From assembly GCF_014204535.1 (NCBI RefSeq), contig NZ_JACHLR010000003.1, positions 269,381 to 333,380 of the forward strand: a stretch of DNA of 64,000 nucleotides. The letters run 5' to 3'. The position numbers and the translations under genes are program-made. The notes below the pieces were generated by a model. It ran no database searches. It was not told the DNA's origin and was given only the letters and a program-made list of their open reading frames with translations. The first letter of the stretch is position 1. Each line of letters starts with the position of its first letter. Origin of the DNA: Novosphingobium chloroacetimidivorans. GTDB lineage: Bacteria; Pseudomonadota; Alphaproteobacteria; Sphingomonadales; Sphingomonadaceae. Positions 1 through 8,473 of this stretch are shown in pieces.

Positions 1-5
1 TCTTC

Positions 6-1079
6 ATGCGGTCGCAGGGGCAGGTCCGATTTATCAAGCTGTCGACCAAGGTCCAGGCACTCGCGGCGCTGGGCGTGGTGGTGGTCCTGGCCGCATGGCT
101 GGTGACCATGGTCGGGCTCACGCTGTCGCAATGGTCCGCCTCTCGCGAGCGAGGCGAACTGCAGGCACGCGAGGCGCGGGTCGCCAGCGCGCAGAGCCGG
201 GTCGAAGCGTATCGCCGCGACGTTCACGCGGTCGCTGCCGATCTCGCGCGCCGCCAGGAATTCATTCAGCGCATGGTCGAGGCGCACCTGGGCGACTTGC
301 CCGAGGACGCCGGCGACACAGATGGCAGCACCCCCGCCCGGACCGATGCGAAGCCCGAAGCCGCCGTGCGCAAGATCAGCATGGCCCTGCCCGAAGCCGC
401 ATCGCTGGCGCGGCTGGAATCCGACCAGCTCGCCTTCGTCGATCGCCTGACCCGCTATGCCGATCGCCGCGCTACCCGTGCCGCCGATTCGATCCGCGCG
501 CTGGGCCTGAACCCGCGGGCGATGATGGCGCCCCACGCGGCTGAGGGTGGTCCGCTGCTGCGCCTCGCCACCGGGCGCGACGGTTCGCTGGACCCGCAGT
601 TCAAGCGCCTGGGTGCCAGCCTGGCGCGGATGGATGCGCTCGTCACCGGGCTCGCCAGCGTGCCGCAGGTTCAGCCCGCACACGTCGCCTACGTTTCCTC
701 CAGCTTCGGCTACCGAGCGGACCCCTTCAACGGTGGGGCCGCGTTCCATGCCGGGCTCGACTTCCCGGGCCCGATGGGATCGGCGATCTATGCCGCCGCA
801 CGCGGGCGCGTGACCTTCGTCGGCCAGAAGCAGGGCTATGGCAATTGCATCGAGATCACGCATGGCAACGGCCTGGTGACGCGCTATGCTCACTTGTCGG
901 GCTTCGGCACACGGGTCGGCCAGATGGTGGAGCCCGGCACCCGGATCGGCGCGATGGGGAGCACCGGCCGCTCGACGGGGCCGCACCTCCACTTCGAAGT
1001 GCGGGTCAACGACCAGCCGGTGAACCCGCGACTCTTTCTGGATGCCGCGCGAAGAGCGCAAGCTGAAGTTCAGAAATAA
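6..1079 (+). CDS. M23 (LytM-type) metallopeptidase, membrane-anchored; 5' end probably outside the window
   Basis: Predicted cell-wall endopeptidase or LytM-like regulator of peptidoglycan hydrolysis, anchored in the inner membrane and facing the periplasm. One membrane helix lies at about residues 14-36, followed by an Ala/Arg-rich, probably coiled-coil stretch (about 40-180). The C-terminal peptidase_M23 domain (about 225-345) keeps the zinc ligands: H248 and D252 in HAGLD, and H327-x-H329 in HLHFEV, so it is probably catalytically competent. The frame is open upstream of the first ATG (a Phe codon precedes it) and homologues usually begin earlier, so the visible start is probably internal. 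A bactofilin gene follows within 20 nt, a pairing known from alphaproteobacterial morphology loci. Confidence 0.88.
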   Translation: MRSQGQVRFIKLSTKVQALAALGVVVVLAAWLVTMVGLTLSQWSASRERGELQAREARVASAQSRVEAYRRDVHAVAADLARRQEFIQRMVEAHLGDLPEDAGDTDGSTPARTDAKPEAAVRKISMALPEAASLARLESDQLAFVDRLTRYADRRATRAADSIRALGLNPRAMMAPHAAEGGPLLRLATGRDGSLDPQFKRLGASLARMDALVTGLASVPQVQPAHVAYVSSSFGYRADPFNGGAAFHAGLDFPGPMGSAIYAAARGRVTFVGQKQGYGNCIEITHGNGLVTRYAHLSGFGTRVGQMVEPGTRIGAMGSTGRSTGPHLHFEVRVNDQPVNPRLFLDAARRAQAEVQK

Positions 1080-1097
1080 GCTGTCAGGCGCTTGAAA

Positions 1098-1559
1098 ATG
1101 ATAACACCGAGGACACCCACCACGATGCCCAAGCCGCTCGGCAGCCACCGTCCGATCCACGGATCCACCACCAGCATCCTGGGCGGCGACACCGCGATTT
1201 CGGGCAACATCAGCGCGACCGCCGACCTCCATGTCGAGGGCCGGGTGGAGGGCGACATCACCTGCACCGCCCTGATCCAGGGCGAAGGAAGCGAAGTGGT
1301 GGGCGCGATCACGGCGGAATCGGCGCGCATCGCCGGCCACGTCGACGGGTCGGTCACGGCGCGCGACGTGGTGATCCTCAAGTCCGCGCGCATCCGTGGC
1401 GACATCGTCTACGATGCGCTGACGATCGAGCAGGGCGCGCAGCTGGACGGCCGCCTGACCCCGCGCACGGGACAAGGCCCGTCCGTCTCGCGTTCGGGCG
1501 AAAGCCTGGAGCAGCGCCTAGTCCTGGCCGCGCCGGCGCAGAAGCTCGAGCAGGACTGA
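1098..1559 (+). CDS. bactofilin (polymer-forming cytoskeletal protein)
   Basis: Bactofilins self-assemble into filaments on the inner face of the membrane and scaffold peptidoglycan enzymes. The protein (153 aa from this ATG) has the single DUF583/bactofilin beta-helical domain at about residues 25-120, with the typical repeating hydrophobic-glycine pattern (GNISATADLHVEGRVEGDI, then AESARIAGHVDGSV and SARIRGDIVYDALTIEQGAQLDG), flanked by polar tails. The start is uncertain: TTG 1092, ATG 1098 and ATG 1125 are all in frame, and a GAGGA at 1109-1113 would suit 1125. Its position directly after the M23 peptidase suggests the two work together in localised wall remodelling; that link is inference from synteny. 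Confidence 0.85.
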   Translation: MITPRTPTTMPKPLGSHRPIHGSTTSILGGDTAISGNISATADLHVEGRVEGDITCTALIQGEGSEVVGAITAESARIAGHVDGSVTARDVVILKSARIRGDIVYDALTIEQGAQLDGRLTPRTGQGPSVSRSGESLEQRLVLAAPAQKLEQD

Positions 1560-1625
1560 GCTTGGCGGCGGCCGGGACTGCCGGCCTGCCGCACGTCGAT
1601 CGACTCTGATCCTGTAGCCTCAATA

Positions 1626-1713
1626 CGCCCGCGCAGGCGGGGGTGAGGCTTGTTCCTTCTTGCGCACTGCCTGCTTCAAGAAGCGGGGCCCCCGCCTGCG
1701 CGGGGGCGACGGG
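1626..1713. repeat. palindromic repeat family A, copy 1
   Basis: Two GC-rich hairpins about 35 nt apart. The left arm is built on GCGCAGGCGGGGG, the right on AAGCGGGGCCCCCGCCTGCG followed by GGGGGCGACGG. The same paired structure recurs at eight other intergenic sites. With copy C1 it fills the 397-nt gap between the bactofilin gene and trcR, where I see no gene. Confidence 0.8.
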
Positions 1714-1768
1714 TTTGGGCTTGATCCCAGCCGGACCGTGAGCCCTGAACACCCTGTCTCGAACGTTG

Positions 1769-1926
1769 CCCTCTCCCCGGACGGGGAGAGGATACGAAGG
1801 CTTGGCTCGCAGAGCCTAGCCGCAGTTGGAGAGGGGTTCGTGCCCTCTCGACCGCAGAACCCCCTCTCCCAGCTCCGTTAACCGCTATGCGCTAAGCTGC
1901 GCTACCTCTCCCCGCCGGGGAGAGGA
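1769..1926. repeat. palindromic repeat family C, copy 1
   Basis: Long composite element bounded by CTCTCCCCGG/CGGGGAGAG hairpins, with inner TTGGAGAGGGGTT and CCCCTCTCCCAGCT segments that can also pair. The same plan recurs at 9494, 25431 and 26468. Confidence 0.8.
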
Positions 1927-1956
1927 GATGTAAGGCAGGAACGCTCCGCGCCCACC

Positions 1957-2661
1957 TTACCCGCGGCGTTCTTCCGCTTCGGCGGCCCGCTTGGCTTCGA
2001 GCCAGGCCGCCGCCTCGGCTTCCTGCGCGGCTTCGCTGGCGGCGACGCGCGCGTCCTCACGCTCCTGGCGCAGCTCCTCGAGCAGGGCCTGGCGATCGTC
2101 GCCCAGGCGCTCGTCGTCGCGGCCGTCGTCCTCGATGCCGGCCTTCTTGGCCGCCTTGGCGACGATACCGTCGAGCTCGCGCTGCGAGCACAGGCCCAAC
2201 GTCACCGGGTCCTTCGGCGTGATGTTGCCGATGTTCCAGTGGCTGCGGTCGCGGATCGCGGCGATGGTGTTGCGGGTTGTGCCGATCAGCTTGCCGATCT
2301 GCGCGTCCGAAACCTCGGGGTGGTGGCGCAGGATCCAGGCGATGCCGTCGGGCTTGTCCTGGCGCTTGGACACCGGGGTGTAGCGCGGGCCCTTGGTGCG
2401 GCTGACGTTGACCGGCGCCTTGTGCATCTTGAGCTTGTAGTTGGGGTCCGCCTGCCCCTTCTCGATCTCTTCCTGCGTCAGCTCGCCCGAGCGCAGCGGA
2501 TCACGGCCGGTGTACTTGCTGGAGGCGAGATCGTCGGCCATCGCCTGGACTTCCAGGATGTGCAGGCCGCAGAACTCGGCGATCTGCTCGAAGGTGAGGC
2601 CCGTGGTATCGACCAGCCACGAGGCGGTCGCGTGCGGCATCAGCGGGGTGGGCTGGCTCAT
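1957..2661 (-). CDS. trcR: DUF1013 cell-cycle transcriptional regulator TrcR
   Basis: DUF1013 proteins are confined to Alphaproteobacteria; the Caulobacter member TrcR is an RNA-polymerase-associated cell-cycle regulator. The 234-aa product has the full family pattern: MPHATASWLVDTTGLTFEQI near the N-terminus, a central TRNTIAAIRDRSHWN segment resembling a helix-turn-helix (about residues 120-145), and a charged Ala/Glu/Arg-rich C-terminal tail (about 180-234) that is probably a coiled coil. The start at 2661 (MSQPTPLM) was chosen over an in-frame ATG 120 nt upstream because the family begins here and the upstream part is not conserved-looking. A terminator-like hairpin lies about 50 nt upstream, so trcR is probably transcribed separately. 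Confidence 0.88.
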   Translation of the reverse strand: MSQPTPLMPHATASWLVDTTGLTFEQIAEFCGLHILEVQAMADDLASSKYTGRDPLRSGELTQEEIEKGQADPNYKLKMHKAPVNVSRTKGPRYTPVSKRQDKPDGIAWILRHHPEVSDAQIGKLIGTTRNTIAAIRDRSHWNIGNITPKDPVTLGLCSQRELDGIVAKAAKKAGIEDDGRDDERLGDDRQALLEELRQEREDARVAASEAAQEAEAAAWLEAKRAAEAEERRG

Positions 2662-2708
2662 GTCTCTTGGTCCCAATCGAAGCCGGACGAAACACAAGCG
2701 CCCGGCGC

Positions 2709-2742
2709 AAAAACGATAAGGGCCGCCCCTTGCGGAGCGGCC
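2709..2742 (-). terminator. terminator-like hairpin just upstream of trcR
   Basis: On the minus strand a 6-bp GGCCGC/GCGGCC stem with a 10-nt loop is followed by CTTATCGTTTTT. The T run is offset from the stem by about seven nucleotides, so termination efficiency is uncertain. A 16-codon ORF (2806-2756, minus) ends just before it. Confidence 0.4.
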
Positions 2743-2839
2743 GTACTGGGTTGATTTAGGCAATCGCGCCGGATTCGGCAAGCGCGGTGTCGTCGACGCG
2801 CTGCATGACGCCGGTCCCTACTACGCCGGCCCTACTTCT

Positions 2840-2930
2840 TCGTCATCCCCGCGAACGCGGGGATCCATCGCCTGACCTCTCGTAAAAGGAGCTAACTGGA
2901 GATGGATTCCCGCCTTCGCGGGAATGACGA
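2840..2930. repeat. palindromic repeat family B, copy 1
   Basis: Inverted pair: CGTCATCCCCGCGAACGCGG at the left and GGATTCCCGCCTTCGCGGGA at the right, with CCATC/GATGG extensions inside. Recurs at 33801, 36029 and 61324. It occupies the gap between trcR and the GST gene. Confidence 0.8.
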
Positions 2931-2952
2931 GGTTTGGGGTGCCAACACGTGC

Positions 2953-3567
2953 TCAATCCATCGGCACGTAGCCTTTCAGCTTCTCGATCCGCTTCAACCA
3001 GCCGCATACCGCCGGATAGTCGCGCAGGCGAAAGCCGCCCGCCTCGCACACATGGGTGTAGGGATAGAGCGCGATGTCGGCGAGGCTGACCTTGCCGCCC
3101 ACCAGCCAGTCATGCTGGGCGAGATGATCGTTCATCATCGCCAGTGCCGCCTCGCCGCCGGCGCGCTTGGCCGGAATCTGGTCGCGCTGGAACTTGGACA
3201 GGTTGCCCTCGCCCACGAACAGCAGCCAGAAGCGCAGCGTCGCGACGTTGGGCTCGTGGTTGTACTGCTCGAAAAACATCCAGCGCAGCATGTCCGCGCG
3301 CTCGAAGCGGTCGCTCAGAATCAGCTTGCTGCCCTCGGCCAGGTACCAGCACGCGGCGTTGCTCTCGGGCAGGAAGCGCTTGCCGATCTGCAGCACCGGG
3401 ATGCGGCCGTTGGCGTTGACGGTCTGGAGGAACTCGGGCTTGCGCGTATCGCCGCGCATGATGTCGTACATGCGCCGCTCCAGCGGCAGGCCGAGGAGCG
3501 CGGCCGTCAGCCGGATCTTGTAGCAATGGCCGCTGCGCGGGTCCTCGTGAAGCGTCAGCTTGTCCAT
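2953..3567 (-). CDS. glutathione S-transferase family protein
   Basis: Cytosolic GST-fold protein of 204 aa, the usual family length. The N-terminal thioredoxin-like domain (about 1-80) shows SGHCYKIRL with C15 at the active-site position, the cis-proline loop GRIPVLQ (P57) and the glutathione-contacting ESNAACWYL segment. The helical C-terminal domain (about 90-200) has the N-cap pattern VSLADIALYPYTH. The Cys instead of Ser/Tyr in the active site suggests a thiol-transfer or dehalogenase-like rather than a classical conjugating enzyme; this is inference. The start at 3567 has a strong GGAGGGG ribosome site 7 nt upstream and lacks the unconserved 40-residue extension. Substrate unknown. It stands alone between repeat elements. 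Confidence 0.85.
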   Translation of the reverse strand: MDKLTLHEDPRSGHCYKIRLTAALLGLPLERRMYDIMRGDTRKPEFLQTVNANGRIPVLQIGKRFLPESNAACWYLAEGSKLILSDRFERADMLRWMFFEQYNHEPNVATLRFWLLFVGEGNLSKFQRDQIPAKRAGGEAALAMMNDHLAQHDWLVGGKVSLADIALYPYTHVCEAGGFRLRDYPAVCGWLKRIEKLKGYVPMD

Positions 3568-3695
3568 CCAGCCCCTCCGTTGAACGCAGACTATACGGCG
3601 GATGGCGGCGGACGGAAGAGGCTTACAGGTGCTGCTGCAGAGCGTTCGAAAAGAGGCGGACACGCGAGGCGGAGCATCCTCCGCCACATCCGCTT

Positions 3696-3783
3696 CGTCA
3701 TCCCGGGCTCGACCCGGGATCCCGCTTTTCCTCGGTGGCCGCGCAGAAAAACAGCGGGGCCCCGGATCAAGTCCGGGGCGACG
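3696..3783. repeat. palindromic repeat family F, copy 1
   Basis: Two hairpins, TCCCGGGCTCGACCCGGGA at the left and CCCCGGATCAAGTCCGGGG at the right, separated by about 45 nt. A second copy lies at 42352-42463. Confidence 0.75.
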
Positions 3784-3797
3784 TCCGGTAAGGGTGG

Positions 3798-4172
3798 TCA
3801 GCGGACATCATCCCCGTCGTTTAAACGGTCACTCGCAACTGCTGCCGCTCGCCTGACCTCACCCCATAATGGATGGCACACGAAGTCATCGTCTCCTGCG
3901 TCGCCAACCAGATCGAGAATGGCCTCCAACGCCAGCTTCACCGCCTCGATCGACTGAACTTCGGCTTTGCTGACAAGTGAGTATCCTACTGCCGACCTGT
4001 CGAAGTCATGGTCGTCGAAGAAGAAATGGAACACTTGATCTATGCCGGACACCAGCCCAAGCTGACGCGCTTCCTGCCACAAAGCTTTAGGGTCGTCTGC
4101 GGTTAGTTCGGCCAGATACTGTGTCAGTTCAACACGCAGATGCGGCCACAAGAGAGTTGGCAGATCGGTCAT
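3798..4172 (-). CDS. small cytosolic protein resembling the SCO4402 family; function unknown
   Basis: A 124-aa acidic soluble protein without signal peptide or membrane segment. The pattern LLWPHLRVELTQYL near the N-terminus, then IDQVFHFFFDD, then IGxxL-like VGYSLVSKAEVQSIEAV and a terminal HPLWGEVRRAA is what I remember of SCO4402-like proteins, which occur singly and sometimes near toxin/immunity loci; no activity is established. It begins 49 nt downstream of the DUF2256 gene, on the same strand, and ends almost inside repeat F1. Codon and base use are less GC-rich than in the flanking genes, hinting at more recent arrival. No strong ribosome site is visible at the ATG. Confidence 0.65.
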   Translation of the reverse strand: MTDLPTLLWPHLRVELTQYLAELTADDPKALWQEARQLGLVSGIDQVFHFFFDDHDFDRSAVGYSLVSKAEVQSIEAVKLALEAILDLVGDAGDDDFVCHPLWGEVRRAAAVASDRLNDGDDVR

Positions 4173-4221
4173 GCTTGGACAGTCGCGCCAAAGCCAAATG
4201 TCCGCAAGCCGGCATAACTGT

Positions 4222-4365
4222 TCACCCCTTCGCCCCTTCCCGCCGACACCGGTCCGAGCAGAACTTCACGTTCTCCCAGTCGCGTTCCCACTTCTTGCGC
4301 CAGGCGAAGGGGCGCTGGCAGGCGGCGCAGGTCTTGGTCGGCAGGTTCAGCTTCTTGTGCGTCAT
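4222..4365 (-). CDS. DUF2256 zinc-ribbon-like mini-protein
   Basis: A 47-aa protein too short for ordinary ORF cut-offs. It carries the DUF2256 signature: [16 protein letters not shown] followed by [11 protein letters not shown], giving two CxxC-like pairs (C13/C16 and C36/C40) that probably bind one zinc. Function is unknown; DUF2256 genes in proteobacteria are often next to photolyase or reductase genes. Its ATG overlaps the stop codon of the upstream quinone oxidoreductase gene as ATGA (4362-4365), which argues for translational coupling and confirms that this short frame is real. Confidence 0.8.
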   Translation of the reverse strand: MTHKKLNLPTKTCAACQRPFAWRKKWERDWENVKFCSDRCRREGAKG

Positions 4366-5363
4366 ACCTCCAGGACGATCTTGCCGATGTGGTCGCCCGC
4401 TTCCATGCGCCGGTGCGCTTCGCTCGCCTGCGCAAGCGGGAAGCAGGCGTCCATGACCGGGCGCAGCTCGCCGCGCTCGACATGAGGCCAGACTTGCGCC
4501 GCGATCTCCTGGGCCAACAGCCGCTTGAACTCCCTGGAGCGCGCCCGCAAGGTCGAGCCGGTCAGGGTGTAACGGCGGCTCATCACCACCGCCATGTTGA
4601 GCGTGGCCTTCGCGCCGCCCAGCACCGCGATCGTCACATGCCGCCCGTCTTCGGCCAGGCACTTCAGGTTGCGCGGCACATAGTCGCCCGAGATCATGTC
4701 GAGCACCAGGTCGACACCCCGGCCGCCGGTGATCCGTGCCACCTCCTCCACGAAATCCTGCGCCTTGTAGTCGATCGCATGGTCGGCGCCGATCTCCCGC
4801 GCCCGCTCGCATTTCTCGGGCGAACCGCAAGTGACGATCACGGTCAGCCCGAACAGCTTGCCCAGCAGGATCGCCATGGTGCCGATGCCGCTGGTGCCGC
4901 CGTGGACCAGCATCGTCTCGCCCTCGCTCGCCCAGCCGCGCTCGAAGACGTTGTGCCAGACGGTGAACAGGCCCTCGGGCAGCGCCGCCGCCTGCGCCAG
5001 CGGCAGCGATTCGGGCACGGGGAGGCATTGCGCCGCGTCGGCGATGCAGTACTCGGCATAGCCGCCGCCCGCCACCAGCGCGCAGACCCGCTCGCCGGGC
5101 AGCAGCGTGGTCACGCCTTCGCCAAGCAGCGCCACGCTGCCCGCCACCTCGAGTCCGGGCAGCGGCGAAGCATCTGCCGGCGCGGGGTAATTACCCTGAC
5201 GTTGCAGCACGTCCGGCCGGTTCACCCCGGCGTAGGCGACCTTGATCAGCACTTCGCCGGGACCCGGCCGCGGCACGGGCACCTCCCGCGGAACCAGCAC
5301 CTCTGGCCCTCCCGGAGCGTCGATGGCGATGGCTGTCATGTGCTCGGGCAGTACCTGGGTCAT
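4362..5363 (-). CDS. NAD(P)H-quinone oxidoreductase, zinc-less MDR/PIG3 type
   Basis: Medium-chain dehydrogenase/reductase of 333 aa that would reduce quinones or enones with NAD(P)H in the cytosol. The GroES-like N-terminal domain (about 10-125) is followed by a Rossmann domain with the nucleotide motif [11 protein letters not shown] at residues 154-164. It matches the PIG3 branch ([15 protein letters not shown] and NVFERG segments), and structural-zinc cysteines are absent. Two starts are possible: 5363 (MTQVLPEH) and 5339 (MTAIAIDA); neither has a strong ribosome site, so the exact start is open. It is divergent from the DUF1192 gene and overlaps DUF2256 by four nucleotides. Confidence 0.87.
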   Translation of the reverse strand: MTQVLPEHMTAIAIDAPGGPEVLVPREVPVPRPGPGEVLIKVAYAGVNRPDVLQRQGNYPAPADASPLPGLEVAGSVALLGEGVTTLLPGERVCALVAGGGYAEYCIADAAQCLPVPESLPLAQAAALPEGLFTVWHNVFERGWASEGETMLVHGGTSGIGTMAILLGKLFGLTVIVTCGSPEKCERAREIGADHAIDYKAQDFVEEVARITGGRGVDLVLDMISGDYVPRNLKCLAEDGRHVTIAVLGGAKATLNMAVVMSRRYTLTGSTLRARSREFKRLLAQEIAAQVWPHVERGELRPVMDACFPLAQASEAHRRMEAGDHIGKIVLEV

Positions 5364-5415
5364 GCCGCAAGTGTTGCCACAATGCGGCGGCAAGCGAGAA
5401 CACAAATCGGGGCAG

Positions 5416-5444
5416 TTGACAGGCACGAAAACGAGTCCGATGCT
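5416..5444 (+). promoter_or_regulatory. possible sigma70-like promoter for the DUF1192 gene
   Basis: A perfect TTGACA (5416-5421) is followed after 17 nt by a poor -10 (GATGCT). Transcription would start only a few bases before the DUF1192 ATG at 5453, giving a nearly leaderless message, which fits the lack of a ribosome site there. Confidence 0.3.
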
Positions 5445-5452
5445 GCATTGCA

Positions 5453-5671
5453 ATGGACGATGACGAGCGACCGCGGCGACGGTCGACCGAGGGCAACTTC
5501 GGTGCCGCCAGCCTCCTCGCCAGCGAGAGCCTAGAGAGCTATTCGCTGGACGAACTCGACGCACGTGTCGCGCTGCTCGAGGCCGAAATCGGCCGGATCG
5601 GGAACCACCGGAGCAGGACGACCGCACACATGGCTGCGGCGGAATCGCTCTTCAGGCCGAAACAGCCTTGA
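5453..5671 (+). CDS. DUF1192 domain-containing small protein
   Basis: A 72-aa soluble protein with the DUF1192 pattern: acidic-basic start MDDDERPRRR, then SYSLDELDARVALLEAEIGRI, a predicted short coiled coil (about 28-50), and a terminal HMAAAESLF. Members occur across Alphaproteobacteria and have no known function; the helix suggests a protein-binding adaptor. It lies between the divergent quinone oxidoreductase gene and clpA. The short stretch to clpA (5672-5813) contains no other gene. Confidence 0.8.
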   Translation: MDDDERPRRRSTEGNFGAASLLASESLESYSLDELDARVALLEAEIGRIGNHRSRTTAHMAAAESLFRPKQP

Positions 5672-5813
5672 GCGGCCGGAGTTTTACAAGGACGCGTTAT
5701 CTCGAAACGCGGAACACGCTTCCTATATCGGTCGCAATCGATCGCTTACCTTCGGGCCTTCCCTCACTGCTCTGCCCGACAAGGAGCGCAAGCATTCCAA
5801 CGAAAGAACGCTA

Positions 5814-8180
5814 ATGCCAAGTTTCGCGCAAAGCCTTGAGAAGACACTGCACTCCGCGCTGTCGCATGCGTCGGACCGCAGCCACGAATACGCGACGCTC
5901 GAGCACTTGTTGCTCGCGCTGATCGACGATACCGATGCGGCGCAGGTCATGACCGCATGCGGGGTCGACCTTGGCGATCTGGGCGATGTCGTCCGCCAGT
6001 ACCTCGACCAGGAATACCAGTCCTTGAAGACCGAGGAGAAGGGCGATCCCGCCCCGACCGCCGGCTTCCAGCGCGTGATCCAGCGCGCGATCCTGCATGT
6101 CCAGTCCAGCGGCAAGGACACCGTGACCGGCGCCAACGTGCTGGTCGCCTTGTTCTCCGAGCGGGACAGCTATGCCGTCTACTTCCTGCAGCAGCAGGAC
6201 ATGAGCCGCCTCGACGCCGTCAGCTACATCAGCCACGGCATCGGCAAGGGCGGCCGCCGCATCGAGGACAAGAGCCCCAAGGGCTCGGACGAGGAACCCA
6301 AGGCTTCGGAAGAGAAGTCCGAAGGCAAGGGCGGCAACAAGAAGGAAACCGCGCTCGACCAGTTCACCGTCAACCTCAACGAGAAGGCGCTGTCGGGCAA
6401 GGTCGATCCGCTGATCGGCCGCGGCCCCGAAGTGGACCGCACGATCCAGATCCTGTGTCGCCGCTCCAAGAACAACCCGCTCTACGTGGGCGATCCGGGC
6501 GTGGGCAAGACCGCCATCGCCGAGGGCCTGGCGCGCAAGATCGTCGAGGGCGACGTCCCCGAGGTGCTGGAAGAGGCCGTCATCTACTCGCTCGACATGG
6601 GCTCGCTGCTGGCGGGCACCCGCTATCGCGGCGACTTCGAGGAGCGGCTGAAGCAGGTCGTCTCCGAGCTGGAAAAGATGCCGCACGCGATCCTGTTCAT
6701 CGACGAGATCCACACCGTGATCGGCGCCGGCGCCACCAGCGGCGGGGCGATGGACGCGTCCAACCTGCTCAAGCCCGCGCTCTCGGGCGGGACGATCCGC
6801 TGCGTCGGTTCGACCACCTACAAGGAGTTCCGCAACCACTTCGAGAAGGACCGTGCGCTGCTGCGGCGCTTCCAGAAGATCGACGTGAACGAGCCGACCA
6901 TCGAGGACACGATCAAGATCCTCAAGGGCCTGCGCACCGCGTTCGAGGAGCACCACAAGGTCAAGTACACGCCCGACGCGATCAAGACCGCGGTGGAATT
7001 GTCGGCCCGCTACATCAACGACCGCAAGCTGCCGGACAAGGCGATCGACGTGATCGACGAAGTCGGCGCGATGCAGATGCTGGTGCCGCCCAGCCGCCGC
7101 AAGAAGACCATCACCGCGCGTGAGATCGAGGCGGTGATCGCGACGATGGCGCGCATCCCACCCAAGTCGGTCAGCTCGGACGACAAGAAGGCGCTCGAGT
7201 CGCTCGATCGCGATCTGAAGCGCGTGGTGTTCGGTCAGGACAAGGCGATCGGCGTCCTCTCGACGGCGATGAAACTGAGCCGTGCGGGCCTGCGCGATCC
7301 GGACAAGCCGATCGGCTCGTTCCTGTTCTCCGGCCCCACCGGCGTCGGCAAGACCGAAGTCGCGCGCCAGCTGGCGACGATCATGGGCATCGAGCTGAAG
7401 CGCTTCGACATGTCCGAATACATGGAGCGTCACTCGGTCAGCCGCCTGATCGGCGCGCCTCCGGGCTATGTCGGCTTCGACCAGGGCGGCCTGCTGACCG
7501 ATGCGATCGACCAGAATCCGCACTGCGTCCTCCTCCTCGACGAGATCGAGAAGGCGCACCCGGACCTGTTTAACATCCTGCTGCAGGTGATGGACAACGG
7601 ACGCCTCACCGATCACCACGGCAAGACCGTCGACTTCCGCAACGTGGTCCTGATCATGACCACCAACGCGGGCGCTTCGGACATGGCGCGCTCGGGCATC
7701 GGCTTCGGCGATGTCAGCCGCGAGGATGCGCAGGACGAGGCGGTGAAGCAGATGTTCACGCCGGAGTTCCGCAACCGCCTCGATGCGATCGTGCCCTTCG
7801 CCTACCTGGGCAAGGAGACGATCAGCCGCGTGGTCGACAAGTTCATCCTCCAGCTGGAACTGCAGCTGGCGGACCAGAACGTGCACATCCAGTTCGACTC
7901 CGATGCGCGCGAGTGGCTGGGTGAGCGCGGCTACGACAAGCTCTATGGCGCGCGTCCGATGGGCCGCCTGATCCAGGAGAAGGTCAAGCAGCCGCTCGCC
8001 GAGGAACTGCTGTTCGGCAAGCTGGCGACGGGTGGCGAGGTGCACGTCTCGGTCAAGGAGAACGCCCTGTCGTTCGAGCTGACACCGGCGGCGCCTAAGC
8101 TGACCAAGTCGAAGAAAAAGGCCGTGAAGTCGGCGGCGCCCGAGACGGGCTCCGAACCGGAAGCCAGTTCGGACGAGTAA
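5814..8180 (+). CDS. clpA: ATP-dependent Clp protease ATP-binding subunit ClpA
   Basis: AAA+ unfoldase that feeds substrates, including N-end-rule proteins delivered by ClpS, into ClpP. The 788-aa product has the Clp_N repeats (about 1-140), an acidic Lys/Glu-rich linker (about 150-180), AAA domain 1 with Walker A GDPGVGKT at 226-233 and Walker B LFIDEIHT, AAA domain 2 with Walker A GPTGVGKT at 507-514 and Walker B LLLDEIEKAHPD, and the C-terminal D2-small domain. A lysine-rich tail of about 30 residues (TKSKKKAVKSAAP) extends beyond the usual end. The start MPSFAQSLEKTL at 5814 matches the family; upstream in-frame codons are noncoding in character. clpS and clpP are not adjacent here. Confidence 0.95.
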   Translation: MPSFAQSLEKTLHSALSHASDRSHEYATLEHLLLALIDDTDAAQVMTACGVDLGDLGDVVRQYLDQEYQSLKTEEKGDPAPTAGFQRVIQRAILHVQSSGKDTVTGANVLVALFSERDSYAVYFLQQQDMSRLDAVSYISHGIGKGGRRIEDKSPKGSDEEPKASEEKSEGKGGNKKETALDQFTVNLNEKALSGKVDPLIGRGPEVDRTIQILCRRSKNNPLYVGDPGVGKTAIAEGLARKIVEGDVPEVLEEAVIYSLDMGSLLAGTRYRGDFEERLKQVVSELEKMPHAILFIDEIHTVIGAGATSGGAMDASNLLKPALSGGTIRCVGSTTYKEFRNHFEKDRALLRRFQKIDVNEPTIEDTIKILKGLRTAFEEHHKVKYTPDAIKTAVELSARYINDRKLPDKAIDVIDEVGAMQMLVPPSRRKKTITAREIEAVIATMARIPPKSVSSDDKKALESLDRDLKRVVFGQDKAIGVLSTAMKLSRAGLRDPDKPIGSFLFSGPTGVGKTEVARQLATIMGIELKRFDMSEYMERHSVSRLIGAPPGYVGFDQGGLLTDAIDQNPHCVLLLDEIEKAHPDLFNILLQVMDNGRLTDHHGKTVDFRNVVLIMTTNAGASDMARSGIGFGDVSREDAQDEAVKQMFTPEFRNRLDAIVPFAYLGKETISRVVDKFILQLELQLADQNVHIQFDSDAREWLGERGYDKLYGARPMGRLIQEKVKQPLAEELLFGKLATGGEVHVSVKENALSFELTPAAPKLTKSKKKAVKSAAPETGSEPEASSDE

Positions 8181-8296
8181 CTCGCTCCTCCTCCCTTGAG
8201 GGAGGGGATTGGGAGGTGGGTGTACCCACGCCAGCGTGGACGCGTGACCTTCGGCCCCGCTCCCCCGCCCCCAACCCCTTCCCGCCCGACCTTTCT

Positions 8297-8392
8297 CTTC
8301 ATCCCCGCGCAGGCGGGGATGACGCTTTCTTGGCGGCCATCGCTGTCTTTAGGAAAGAAGCGGGGTCCCCGCCTTCGCGGGGACGACGGGGT
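8297..8392. repeat. palindromic repeat family A, copy 2
   Basis: Left hairpin CCCCGCGCAGGCGGGG and right hairpin GTCCCCGCCTTCGCGGGGAC flanking about 45 nt. It sits in the gap between clpA and the exonuclease gene, together with an unpaired GGGAGGGGATTGGGAGG stretch (8198-8217). Confidence 0.78.
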
Positions 8393-8473
8393 GGGGCTGA
8401 TAACTCCAAAGCGCTGACACCTGCCCTCAAGCATGGGATGGAACCACACCGGTTCCGCCCCATTCTTCTATCC

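Noticed and set aside
1626..1713. Regular GC palindromes considered as CRISPR repeats
   Set aside because: Copies are single and dispersed over 60 kb rather than in tandem with unique spacers, and no cas gene is present.
5811..8045. 744-codon open frame antisense to clpA
   Set aside because: High-GC codon bias keeps the antisense frame open; its translation is His/Arg/Ala/Leu-rich without domains, whereas the clpA frame shows full family motifs.
8440..8464. GGAAC-N16-CATT upstream of the exonuclease gene as an EcfG promoter
   Set aside because: The second box is CATT rather than CGTT and would lie only 10 nt from the ATG, leaving no room for a leader with ribosome site.
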